Shown here piece after piece: positions 10,928 through 21,344 of a DNA stretch of 64,000 nt. The notes under the pieces were generated by a model. The model ran no database searches. It saw only the letters and a list, made by a program, of their open reading frames with translations, and was not told where the DNA came from. The position numbers and the translations under genes were made by a program. Within the stretch, counting starts at the first letter, position 1; each line of letters begins with the position of its first letter. Source of the stretch: Bromus sterilis (lineage: Eukaryota > Streptophyta > Magnoliopsida > Poales > Poaceae); the NCBI GenBank assembly GCA_950022295.1, contig OX465598.1, forward strand, positions 114,249,001 to 114,313,000, read 5' to 3'.

Positions 10928-12059
10928 TGCCCCATTCTCAACCGAAACGGAAGTTAATCAACATTTCGGGAGAAAGGGGATAATGATTTGTACCTGCACA
11001 AGAAAATGCCTTGTATGTAGGCACAACTAGCAAACAATGAACTTCATAAGCAATGGCAGCAAGCAATGAACTTGATAATTAACCAATGAAATTTATAAGC
11101 ATTAATGGCAACAAGCAACCAACAAGTTAAGCAATGAACTTGATAAGCAATGGTAGCAAGCAACAAAAATATTTAATAAGCATGAACTTCACCACACACA
11201 TCACACACACACACACAGGAACATAGCCTACATTGCTACCACTAGTAGTACCTCTATTGCTACCACTATTGTTTCAACTACTACCTCTATTGCTACCACT
11301 ACAAACCTAGTACAGAGTACTACTAGAACATAGCCTACATTCTGTTTTTATTTTTAATATAATTAATGTTCAGTTTCTTTAGTTAAAATGAAGTAAATTT
11401 TTAGACTTTAGACTAACTATGGCATATATATTCACTTTAAGCACTAATTGCACAGTTCAAAACTTAAATTTACAACTGAGACTTCAAAAGGCGTCCTTTA
11501 TTAGTATAAGTTCTCCACCTCTGCATTCTAATATATTTTATACACAGTTAGCATTTAAACTGAATTATTTCAACCTCTGAATGAGATCAACTAAAATGGG
11601 CTACTTGAGTACAAGTAAATATATCTACAAAATTCAGAGCTATTGATTATTGCATTCTTATCTAATCTTCAGTACACAAACTGAATCATATGATGCTGAT
11701 CGATCAAGCTGCTACTACTTGTACATCCCTCCACCAAACAAATCAATTGTTGCTCATATGCATCATTTCTAATCTGTCTGCTACGTATACATCCCAATCA
11801 AATGGCGTAGAGGGGTTAGGGCTCTCTGTCTGTCTTGGATGGATGAAAAATAAAGCGAATGGTTTACACTGAATTTTTACCATGGATCGACTGAAACTAC
11901 ACTCCAGCAGCAGCAGCAGCAGGGAACAATTTTTTTTTGTTTCCTAAGAAGATTGGGTAATAATCCAACAAGTAACAGGCTTGTTCCCAAGGAAACTACA
12001 AGAACTCACACACACAAAATAAAGGACTAAATCATATGATAGGCAAGAAAAGAATCAAG
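10928..12059. other. AT-rich noncoding interior of CACTA-1
   Basis: No supportable gene. It includes short direct repeats of the AAGCAATGAACTTGATAA type (11030-11160), a CA microsatellite (about 11195-11217), repeated CTACCACTA motifs (11230-11300) and a CAG run (about 11908-11922). It is upstream of the minus-strand second gene. Confidence 0.6.
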
Positions 12060-12510
12060 GCAACAGCTGAAACGGTACTGGTAATCAGGCCAGGGAGGGG
12101 AAGGAGCGAGGCGCGCGCGCACCTCTGGACCGGAGGCGGAATTGGGGTCTGGGGGGGTGCTCCTCCGGCTCGGTCGGTGCTCCGGTGGCGCGAGGCGGTG
12201 GCGCGAGGCGGCTTCGGTGCGGCGACGCGAGGCGGCTCCGGTGCGGCGGCTGGGGCTCCGGTGCGGCGAGGGCTCCGGTGCGGCGCGCTAGGCTCGAATG
12301 GGTACTGTGCGCGAGGAAGGGGAGGGCCCCGTGGAGGTTAAGGCTTAGGGGTGGCGCATTTTGCCAGAATGCGCCACCAACAGGTTACTTATGTGTGGCG
12401 CATCTCGGCAAAATGCGCCACGCATAAGAAACCTGTTGGTGGCGCATTCTGGCAAAATGCGCCACCCCTAAGGGAACTTAGTGGCGCATCTCAACAATAT
12501 GGGCCACCCC
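12060..12510. repeat. Internal subterminal-type array 1 with GC-rich lead
   Basis: A GC-rich stretch (12085-12340, with GGTGCGGCG repeats) is followed at 12345-12510 by GTGGCGCAT/ATGCGCCAC inverted units of the type found at the element ends. An array in the middle of the element is unexpected. Confidence 0.75.
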
Positions 12511-12650
12511 TAAGCTTTTTTTATTTTTTAATTAAAGTTTAAACAATTATTTATTTTTTAAATAAAGTTTAAACATTTATTTATTTTTTAATTAAAGTTT
12601 AAACAATTATTTATTTTTTAATTAAAGTGAAACCATTTAAAAATAATAAT
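12511..12650. repeat. AT-rich tandem repeat
   Basis: About four copies of a unit of roughly 32 bp built on TTATTTTTTAATTAAAGTTTAAAC. A related repeat with TTTAACCATTTCATT follows the second internal array at 13093-13255. Confidence 0.75.
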
Positions 12651-12744
12651 TATGGAGTACATTTTTCTATAAAAGTGGTCAAACTTTATTAAGATTGACT
12701 TTGACCAAATCTTATATGCGGAGTAAAAAGAAACGGAGGGAGTA
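12651..12744. mobile_element. Stowaway-type MITE, one half
   Basis: Read on the minus strand it begins TACTCCCTCCGTTTCTTTTT and continues with a GGTCAAAGTCAA/TTTGACCA core, the hallmark of grass Stowaway (Tc1/mariner) MITEs. Only one terminal repeat is recognisable; the other end runs into AT-rich repeats, so the copy is truncated. Confidence 0.7.
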
Positions 12745-13260
12745 CTTGCTCTAAACGACCTGCGGCGGCGACTGCGGGCTCCGGGATGGCGGGTCCGGTG
12801 GCGTCGAGGGAGGCTCCAGCGTCAAGGGGAAGGGGTGAGGGCTCCGACGAGTCGACGGCTAAGTGGGGGGATGGTTGCTGTGTGAGCAGGGGAGGGGGTA
12901 GGTGGGTATGTTAAGGCTTAGGGGTGGCCCACTTTGTAGAAATGCGCCACCAAGTGGATCCTTATGCGTGGCGCATTTCTACCAAATGCGCCACGCATAA
13001 GGATCCACTTTGTGGCGCATTTCTACAGAGTGCGCCACCCCTAAGAGCACTTAGTGGCGCATTTAGGCTAAATGCGCCACCCCTAAGCACCATTTCATTA
13101 TATTTGTTTAACCATTTCATTTTTTAATTAAAGTTTAACCATTTCATTATATTTGTTTAACCATTTCATTTTTTTAATTAAAGTTTAACCATTTCATTAT
13201 ATTTGTTTAACCATTTCATTATTTTAATTAAAGTTTAACCATTTCATTTTTTTAATTGGA
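12745..13260. repeat. Internal subterminal-type array 2 and AT-rich tandem repeat
   Basis: This repeats the order of the preceding block: a GC-rich lead (12760-12915), GTGGCGCAT/ATGCGCCAC inverted units (12920-13088), then an AT-rich tandem repeat (13093-13255). The two blocks look like a diverged tandem duplication. Confidence 0.75.
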
Positions 13261-13426
13261 TGCAAACAAGGAAAATCTTTGACAAAATACTAGGTATAAT
13301 GTGAGAGGGGAGAAAGCACAAGCAGCAACACCAACAAACAACAGCAAAGTCATATTAAATCCATGCATACACAAAGTGATCATGAATTACAAAATATTTT
13401 TCTTAAATTTGGAGCTAGCTATCTAG

Positions 13427-15992
13427 CTATCGTTTCCTCACGATCTTCTTCTTGCCCTTCTTTGTCGTGGTTGAATAATTTAGGCCCGGGACGCCTTCAC
13501 TTTTCCTCTTGAACGGGAGGAGACCTTTCTTCGGTAGGGTTGTGGTGTATGTATCCTGAGCGGCGTAGTAATCCTCCATCTTCGGGTCGCCGTACTTGTC
13601 AAAGTCTTGCTCGTTGGCGACTCCATCCATTCCGATGATGTTTCTTTTGCCTCTCCTCACTACAATGCGGCTCGGCTTTGATGGGTCGGTAATGAAGAAG
13701 CATTGGTCCACTTGGCTAGCCAGTACCCATGGCTCATTTTTCGCGGTGACGTTTGCGCCCGTAGACTTGGATTTGGCTTCGGGTATAACCATGGTGGTGA
13801 AGTACCGGTCTTGTTTTACGACGCTCTTGGCCCATCTCACACGGAACATCGGCACTTTCACTCCACAGTAGTCGAGCTCCCATATGTCCTCGATCCTTCC
13901 ATAGAATCTTTCCTTGACGTCATCGGTGTAGAATATCCCCGTTACCCCTGAGTTCTGGTAATCGCAGTTATTGTCCTTTTCCTCCGTGTAAAATGTGTAG
14001 CCGTTGATATCATACGCTTGATAGGTCATCAGGTTGCGTGCGGCACCCTGTGACAAGGTGAATATCATCTTTTCCTCCTCGGAAGCGTTCCTTCGCGGGG
14101 GATTAGCACGAAGCTCATCCCTGAACCAAGTCATGAAACCGGAGTTGTGCTCTTTGATTAGCCGTGGATCTCGGTCCGTTATCTGCAGGCCCTGGTCACT
14201 GTACTTCTTCCTGATTAAATCCTTGTGCTTTACTATCCAAGGATCGACCAGCTGGATGTGTTGTAGCGCGACTAGGCTTGCTCTTTCAAAGTTGATGTCT
14301 CGACCGTCAAAGTTGACATGCATTGCGCGGCTTCCCTCGTGGTGACCACACCCATCGGTCCTACCAAAGTTCTTGTTGACGGCCAGACCAACAGGGTTCT
14401 CGGTGTTGAGATAATTCGTGCAAAAAGAGATGCACTCTTCGGTTAGAAAGCCCTTCGCTATGCTTGCATCTGGACGGGACCTGTTACGAACGTATTTTTT
14501 GATGTGCCCATTCATCCTTTCGAACGGCATCATGCTGCGCAGAAACGCAGGCCCGAGTTGGACGATATCGTCCACGACGTGGATCAGCAGATGCACCATA
14601 ATGTCGAAGAACGCGGGCGGGAAATAGATCTCAAGCTCGCATAGTATGAGCACGATCTCCTCCTGTAGCCTTTTGAGTTGCGTAGCGCAAATCGACTTCC
14701 GGGAGATGACTTCAAAAAAGTTGCAAAGGCCAAACAACATTTTACGGAAGTGCTCGTCCATTATCCCTCGCATCGCAACCTGGTTGTTTCGGCCCTTGAA
14801 CTAGCATACACATTGTTATGTACTTTTTCTTCATGCACTTCCAGGGGGGAAGGTTGTATATGCATACAAACACGGGCCAGGTACTGTGTGTGCTGCTCTG
14901 GCCGCCAAACGGATTGACTCCATCGGCGCTCACACCAATCCTGAGGTTCCTTGGTTCTTTCCCAAAATCTGGGTATTCGAGGTCCAACGCAGTCCATTGG
15001 CTACCATCTGAAGGGTGCCTCAGCATGTCCTCCTTTTCCGGATCTAGGTTCAGGTCATCCTCTTTTAGCTTCTTTCTATCCGCGTGCCAGGTCATGAGCT
15101 TTGCTTCCTCGGGATCTACGAAATACCTCTGCAGACGAGGAGTGATCGGAAAGTACCATACCACTTTTCTAGGAACTTTCTTCCCTCTCTTGTATCGACT
15201 AACACCGCACACCGAACATGTGGTTTTATCTTCGTCCTCACCCCGATAGATCATGCAATCATTTATGCAGACGTGGTATTTAACGTGCGGAAGATCGAGA
15301 GGGCAAAGGACTTTCTTGGCCTCAGCGATACTAGTTGGGCACGTGTTGCCCTTCGGAAGACGATCGTGCCAGAATGCCATGTTATCATCGAAGCTTTCGT
15401 CGGTCCATTTGTGTTTTGCCTTCATCTCCATAGCCCCAAGTGTTACATTCAAGCGGGTATCCTCGTCGTTGCATCCTTCGTACAACTTCGTAATCGCGTC
15501 TTTCTCGAGTTGCGCCATCTTGGCTTTCTCTCTAGCTGCACCTCTTGCGTTCAACGCCTCTTTAACAAGCAGCTCTTGAACATGAGGGTCCCGCACCCAG
15601 CTTGAATCATCATGTCCGACATCTTGATCTTCATGTCCGGCATCTTGATCTACATGATCCGCTTCGGCATCTTCTTCATGATCATGTACGGGATGCTCTT
15701 CGTCATCTCGCCCGCCGATGTTTTCTGGTTGCCCTTCCTCATTTACTGGCGCCCCACCATTGACGTCCTCCTCCTCACCAGCTTCATCACTTATCCATCG
15801 TGTGTAGCCATCCATCAAACCATTACGCTTCAGATGTCTTTGCAATATTCCGGAATCAGGCTCGGTCACGCACTGCAGTTTGCATCTCCGACACGGACAT
15901 CTTATATCCGACCTATTATTCCTTAGCATGTCGTTTGTCGCACATTGCATCCACCTAGCCACGGTGATATCGCTCAGCATCTCGCGGACCAT
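13427..15992 (-). pseudogene. CACTA-1 TNP2-type transposase with internal deletion
   Basis: Two overlapping minus-strand frames hold the two ends of a TNP2 transposase. The first (15992-14742, 416 codons) has the Cys-rich transposase-associated domain (RCPCRRCKLQC, then RNGLMDGYTRW), an acidic linker, a CSVCG zinc-type motif and the TNP2 landmarks SADGVNPFGGQSS and STWPVFVCIYNLPPW. The second (14773-13427, 448 codons) has MMPFERMNGHIKKYVRNRSRP (DUF4218-like) and ELDYCGVKVPMFRVRW (DUF4216-like). The part between, which in CACTA-2 contains VWDEHKQEEFDLHAFLFVTINDWP and LSGQTNKGYHAC, is gone, and the join changes frame within 14742-14773. The transposase core is therefore absent. The lysine-rich C-terminus is intact. 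Confidence 0.85.
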
Positions 15993-16039
15993 GGTCGATC
16001 ACCTGCGTGCACGGAGAGAGCAACACAATTATATATCAC

Positions 16040-16155
16040 AGTCGTCGCCGGAAAAATTCGGCATGACCTTCCCTAATAATGCATGGGAGCATGCGGAGAG
16101 TGCGCTAGAAATTTTCCAAAACGGAAATGAATCGACATTTCGGCAAAACATTTGC
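16040..16155 (-). promoter_or_regulatory. Upstream motif block of the transposase gene
   Basis: Contains GGAAAAATTCGGCATGACCTT and AACGGAAATGAATCGACATTTCGG. The same two motifs, in the same order and orientation with small changes, lie at about 10884-10970 upstream of the second gene. Both lie just upstream of the respective start codons, so they may be a shared promoter or protein-binding block; this is inferred from the repetition. Confidence 0.5.
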
Positions 16156-16159
16156 CACT

Positions 16160-16275
16160 CAAGATACACATATACATCGAACTACCATAAGCTTCACACA
16201 TACATCAAACCACCACAAGCTTCACATATACATCAAACCCAAGATTCACATATACAACAAACCCCAAGCTAATAA
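16160..16275. repeat. Short tandem repeat upstream of the transposase gene
   Basis: About four imperfect units of 26-30 bp containing CACATATACATCAAACCA and CAAGCTTC. Confidence 0.7.
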
Positions 16276-16514
16276 AGGCAAGTATATGGGTCATAAATGG
16301 AACAAAAGAGTTTGGGAGGAGGTCCACTTACTTCAATATGAAACAAAATAGATGTAATGCCAAGTATCGATGGATAAATGGAAGAAATGAGATGGGGAGG
16401 AGGAGTAAACCGAATAGATCTAGGGTGAGAAGAGTGGATCTAGTTTGAGAATTGTGTGGAGTGAATGAGAGGTGGTAGGTGGGGTGGAGTAGATAAGGGA
16501 AGCTCTAGGCATTT

Positions 16515-16880
16515 AGTGGCGCATATAGGAAGTCAGTGGTGGCGCATCTGTGCAATGCGCCACCCCTAAGCTCTTATGGGTGGCGCATTACCACAATGCG
16601 CCACCCCTAAGGACCTTATGGGTGGCGCATATATAGAATGCGCCACCCCTAAGCTATTAGGGGTGGCGCATTCTGTATGTGCGCCACCTATAAGGTCCTT
16701 AGGGGTGGCGCATACTGCTAGATGCGCCACGTATAAGATCATCCAGGCTGGCCCACTCTTAGGGGTGGCGCACTGGAATATAATGCGCCACCCATAAGGT
16801 CTTATGGGTGGCGCATTATTTTCCAGTGCGCCACCCATAACAGGTGGTGGCGCATCGCTTTCCATATGCGCCACTAATAG
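16515..16880. repeat. CACTA-1 right subterminal repeat array
   Basis: More than a dozen GTGGCGCAT/ATGCGCCAC cores in inverted pairs, many extended to CTTAGGGGTGGCGCAT, next to the right terminal inverted repeat at 16894-16912. Confidence 0.85.
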
Positions 16881-16912
16881 GCTTTCCATGTATAGCTATT
16901 TCCCTAGTAGTG

Positions 16913-18776
16913 AGTACTCCCAGATTTCCTGGTCGAGTGGGCAAAAGTCCAAACACCAGGTCCTCCAGACCTATCCAATTCATGGACGATGTACTTCGAC
17001 GGATCCAAAAGACAGCAAGGAGTCGGAGCAGGCGTCGTCCTAGTCTCCCCCAAAGGAACGAAGCTCAAATACATCCTCCAGATCAATTTCAGCAACGCCT
17101 CCAATAACGAAGCAGAGTACGAGGCGCTAATTCATGGCATGCGCATGGCAAAGACTTGCGGTGCCACTCGCCTATCGATCTATGGCGACTCCAACCTCGT
17201 CGTCCAGTAGGCAATGAGAGACGGCAACACAGTCGCAGACAACGTGGCAGCTTACCAGAAGATCTACAACACGCTAGAAGGAGGATTCGACGGCTGTGAA
17301 CTCAACTACATCCCGAGAGAAAACAATACAGAAGCCGACGAACTCGCGAACATCGGGTCGACTCGAGGACCAATACCACCAAGAATTTCCCTCGAAAGCA
17401 TCAATCAGAGATCAATAAAAGCAAAGCCAGCGGAGCCCAAAGCAGTCACAGAAGAAGACGACACAAATGAGCCAGCACAGGTGGCGGCAACGAACGCAGC
17501 CGACGATACAAGCAACCAAGCAATCGAAGCCGAAGCACCAGCAGCACTCCAAGACCCGGCCTGGGCAAGACCTTTTCTTCGATTCCTAATCGAAGGCACC
17601 CTACCGCAAGACGTCGCAGAAGCCCGACGCATAAGTCGGCGATCCAAAGCATTCACAATAATCAACAGACAACTCTACAAGCGCAGCATTTCCCAGGTCC
17701 TACAAAAATGCATAGGCGAGGAAGACGGCAAAGCCCTACTACTGGAGATTCACGAAGGCACCTGCGGGCACCATGCCAGCAGTCGAGCACTCGTGGCAAA
17801 AGCCTTTCGAGCCATGAGAAACGCAGAGGATATCGTGCGGCGTTGCATCACCTACCAAAAGTTTGCCAGCAGGACGCACGCCCCAGCATCAGAACTCAAA
17901 ACCATACCACTATCATGGACATTCGCCACATGGGGACTCGACATGGTAGGCCCGCTCAAGAAATCATCAAAAGGAGGAAGAACACATCTATTGGTCGCAG
18001 TCGACAAATTCACCAAATGGATTGAGGCAGTACCAATCACCAGCTCAACAACCCTCACGGCAGTCAACTTCATCAAATCAATCATCTTCAGATTCGGAGA
18101 ACCACACAACATCATCACGGACAATGGTACAAACTTCACAGCAGCAGAATTCCAAAAATTATGCGAGGAGTTGGGCATCAAAATCAACTACGCATCAGTC
18201 GCACACCCGCAGTCCAATGGCCAGGTGGAGAAATCAAACGGCTTAGTATGCGGAGGAATAAAGAAGCAACTCCTGGCACCACTCGAGCAAGCCGCATGAA
18301 ACTGGATAGAAGAGCTCCCCGCAGTTCTATGGAGCCTACGCACCACCTCGAATAGCTCAACCCAATATACACCCTTCTTCTTGGTATACGGAGCAGAAGA
18401 AGTGCTACCACACGACCTAAAATTCGGAGGACCTAGAATCTCAGGGTACGAAGAAGAAGAGGCAGAACAAGCACTGCAGAATGACAAAGAACTAGCAGAC
18501 GACGCCCGAGACACGACCATCACAAGATCTGAAGGGTACCAGGACAGGATGCGTACATATCAAAGAAGCCGCCTGCGGACCAGATCGTTCAACAAAGGAG
18601 ACCTTGTGCTACGGCTAATACAGGAAAAATTGCACAAACTTGCCCCACCGTGGGAAGGGCCGTTCATCATCACAGAAGTCATAGGAGGAGGAGCATACAG
18701 ACTGGCGAATCCGAAGACCAATGAGGACGTGGGAAACCCATGGAACGTAGGGAACCTACACTTGTTCTACCCATAA
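16913..18776 (+). pseudogene. Tat gypsy T1, archaeal-type RNase H and integrase
   Basis: Begins in the linker after RT-RNase H and runs through a second, archaeal-type RNase H (WTMYFDGSKRQQGVGAGVV, NEAEYEALIHGM, YGDSNLVV), the feature that places T1 in the Tat lineage. An acidic linker and integrase follow: zinc finger with HEGTCGHH and then CITYQKF, where the last Cys of the HHCC set reads Tyr; catalytic core with GLDMVG, ITDNGTNF and HPQSNGQVEKSNG (D, D, E present); and a C-terminal chromatin/SH3-like part ending HLFYP. The segment between AFRA and MRNAED looks shortened. Stops TAG 17208-17210 and TGA 18297-18299 break the frame. The natural end is TAA at 18774. Confidence 0.88.
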
Positions 18777-18870
18777 GCATCCTAGGCATTATCAAAACAT
18801 CGGCAGCAGCACTGATCGGCAACTCACGTACAAATTCAAAGGAATAAAGCAATGTTTCCCAAAACATCTT

Positions 18871-19233
18871 ACAAGCACTCGGGGGCTCGACCCTAGAACT
18901 CACCCCGAGAGACGCTATCTTCGCGAACGCGACTTTTACTTACAAGCACTCGGGGGCTCGAGCCTAGAACTCCCCCCGAGAGACGCTATCTTCGCGAACG
19001 CGACTTTTACTTACAAGCACTCGGGGACTCGAACCTAGAACTCTCCTGAGAGACGCTATCTTCGCGAACGCGACTTTTACTTACAAGCACTCGGGGGCTC
19101 GAGCCTAGAACTCCCCCCGAGAGACGCTATCTTCGCGAACGCGACTTTTACTTATAAGCACTCGGGGGATCGAGCCTAGAACTCCCCCCGAGAGACGCTA
19201 TCTTCGCGACCGCGACTTTTACTTACAAGCACT
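18871..19233 (+). repeat. 71-bp tandem array, left part
   Basis: Five units plus a partial one with 70-71-bp period, core AAGCACTCGGGGGCTCGA and GCTATCTTCGCGAACGCG. It lies about 95 bp after the integrase stop of T1, in the untranslated region before the 3' LTR. The last unit is cut by copia J and continues at 28582. Confidence 0.92.
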
Positions 19234-20565
19234 TGTAGGAGATATGCCCTAGAGGCAATAATAAATGTTATTATTTATCCCCATGTTCCTAATTATGTTT
19301 ATATTCCATGCTATAACTGCTATGGTTCTCGAGTCTGCAATAACCACGAGGCTCGGAGGAAGACTCATATGCACGTGTGGAATAATAAACGGATAAAAAA
19401 TATATATTCCTAGTCTCGCCTCTAAGACTAGCTCAAGTGTTGCATGATGGTTCTGTTTTCCTGATCATGGGCATGACTATGCCGGCAATTTTGAGGGCAC
19501 AATGTTAGAAGAACATTTGTGTTGAATCGACCCAGATTGATGTTATGCTATGAGATACATTCGTCACCAGTTAATGGATTATAACACAGAGAAAGTTGAG
19601 CGTTTGCATAATTCCTTAGACCATGAGAGTATCGAGTTCCTTCGTACTTGCTTCGTGAACTTTGGGGTTTGTTAAACGTCATCTGTAAAAGGGTGGCTAT
19701 TACGGCGGCTTACGGGTTCACGGAAAAGTATGACAAGGAACTAGGTAGCTCAAGATTGGGATTTGCTCCTCCGTCGATGGAGAGATATTCTTCGGGCCCT
19801 CTCGGTGTTACGGTATCCACCATCGTCTGGCCAGACACAGTGTGATTTGATCACAGGGATGCCGGAACGCGGGAACGAGAAAAGAGAACAATACTAGTAA
19901 CGAGGTAACTGGCATAGTGGACAAGTGTTGATCCACGGGGATGCCGATAAGTCTCACCTCGGGTATTTGTAACATATCACGAAGCAACAGGAATAGCACA
20001 CGGCAACTGGAGGTTCACTCGAATATTTATTCGTGTGGGTATAGGGGTCAATATGGGTGTCCACGGCTCCGATGTTGATCATTGATCGGAAAGTGTTCCG
20101 GGTCATGTCTATACTTCACCGAACCTATAGGGTCACACGCTTAAGGGTCATCTATCTGCTGAATACTAGACAGGGAGTCTGAGAGAAAGTCACCGGAAAG
20201 GTTTCGGAGAAAACGGAAAAGTTCCGGAAAGAGAACACCGGAATAATTTCGGTAAAACCAAAAAGTTGTTTCGGAATATATCATTAAGTCAAAATGGTTT
20301 CGGCACACGCCTGGAAATTCTTGGAGGGTGCCAGAATTGTTCTGGGAACTTCTGGGATTTTTCCAGAGAGAAAAAACCGGAAATGTTCCGGAGCTGCCGG
20401 AACCGCTTTGGTTGCTTTTCGCAGATGAAAATCACTAATCCGGAATTGTTTCAGAACGCGTCCAAAATCCTTTTAGTGGGTACTGGAATTTTTCTAAGAC
20501 CTACAGAAAAGTTTCGGATTTTACGGTCGCAGATAAATGTCTTCATGAATAGTGGATACACTATT

Positions 20566-20681
20566 CATGATGATGCAGGCGATGATGCAGCTTGCATGAT
20601 GATGCAGGCGATGATGCAGCTTGCATGATGATGCAGGCGATGATGCAGCTTGCATGATGATGCAGGCAATGATGCAGTTTG
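20566..20681 (+). repeat. 29-bp VNTR in the 5' LTR
   Basis: Three perfect 29-bp units starting CATGATGATGCAGGCG plus one variant unit. The 3' LTR has four perfect units plus the variant (27789-27933), which accounts for the whole length difference between the LTRs. Confidence 0.95.
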
Positions 20682-20718
20682 GAGGGCATTTTGGGTTTTT
20701 CCCCATAGCCTCTCACCC

Positions 20719-20727
20719 TATAAATAG
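20719..20727 (+). promoter_or_regulatory. TATA box of copia J
   Basis: TATAAATAG in a GC-rich setting, 38 bp after the VNTR and followed at about 30 bp by the likely transcription start of the LTR. The 3' LTR copy is at 27971-27979. Confidence 0.75.
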
Positions 20728-21330
20728 GGGTGGAGAGGGGTCTCTCAAAGCTGATCCAAGTTCTCACTTGAACTCTCAACAAGTGCCATTGCATGATCTG
20801 GCTTTCTTCTCTCCCTCCCACGAAATAGTTTCGTAGAGCCGAAAGGCTGTCTGGGTTCCGGTAGGAACTAGTTCTGGACGGCGAAGCCCTGCCGGATAGA
20901 TGACACCGTATGTGTGCAACCCCGTAGAGAGGTCGTAGTTTCGATCTTTTGCCCGAGGGGCTGTTCGAGGGTCCTCCCGAAGGGCTGTCCAAATTATCGT
21001 TCGAGTTTCAAGGGTCCTCCCGAAGGGCTGTCCGAGTTACCGATCGAGTTTCGAGGGGCCTCCCGAAGGGCTGTCCGTGACATCGTCCGAGGGACTGTCC
21101 GACCGCCTCTCGGAGCGCTGTCCGAGGAGCAGACGAGGGAGGACATCCTCGCGGTTGGGAGGTTGTAAATCCTAGCTGCGGGGGTCTGCACCAACGATCT
21201 ACATCGACTCTACTTCCGCTGCGCTACGAGTCGGTAACGATCAGATCAAAACCTTGTATGCAGTCTCCATAGTGGTCCTGGGCTGTTCGTAGTGCGGAAA
21301 ATTTTTGTTTTCTGCCGCGTTCCCCTACAG

Positions 21331-21344
21331 TGGCATCAAGAGCC
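21331..21344 (+). other. Primer-binding site of copia J
   Basis: TGGCATCAAGAGCC one base after the LTR, a variant of the TGGTATCAGAGC initiator-methionine tRNA site used by most plant copia elements. Confidence 0.75.

Larger units (their letters stand above)
6257..16912 (-). mobile_element. CACTA-1, complete CACTA (En/Spm) transposon
   Basis: Ends are CACTACTAGGGAATAGCC at 6257 and, on the opposite strand, CACTACTAGGGAAATAGCT from 16912, flanked by the 3-bp target duplication AGT (6254-6256 and 16913-16915). Length 10,656 bp. Subterminal regions (6280-6520 and 16515-16880) are packed with inverted GTGGCGCAT/ATGCGCCAC units. Two genes are read on the minus strand: a TNP2-type transposase (15992-13427) and a second protein with a Ulp1-like region (10772-7035). 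Both are damaged, so the element is non-autonomous now. It lies inside RNase H-region sequence of T1. Confidence 0.9.
19234..21329 (+). repeat. 5' LTR of copia J
   Basis: 2096 bp. It contains a 12-bp perfect inverted repeat (20543-20554 with 20559-20570), a 29-bp VNTR (20566-20681), a TATA box (20719-20727) and, downstream, about four copies of a roughly 52-bp unit with CCTCCCGAAGGGCTGTCC (20945-21130). Confidence 0.93.

Noticed and set aside
20561..20992. Minus-strand open frame of 143 codons in the 5' LTR of J (and 166 codons at 27744-28244)
   Set aside because: It is made by the 29-bp VNTR and GC-rich LTR repeats read in antisense, changes length with unit number, and has no domain.
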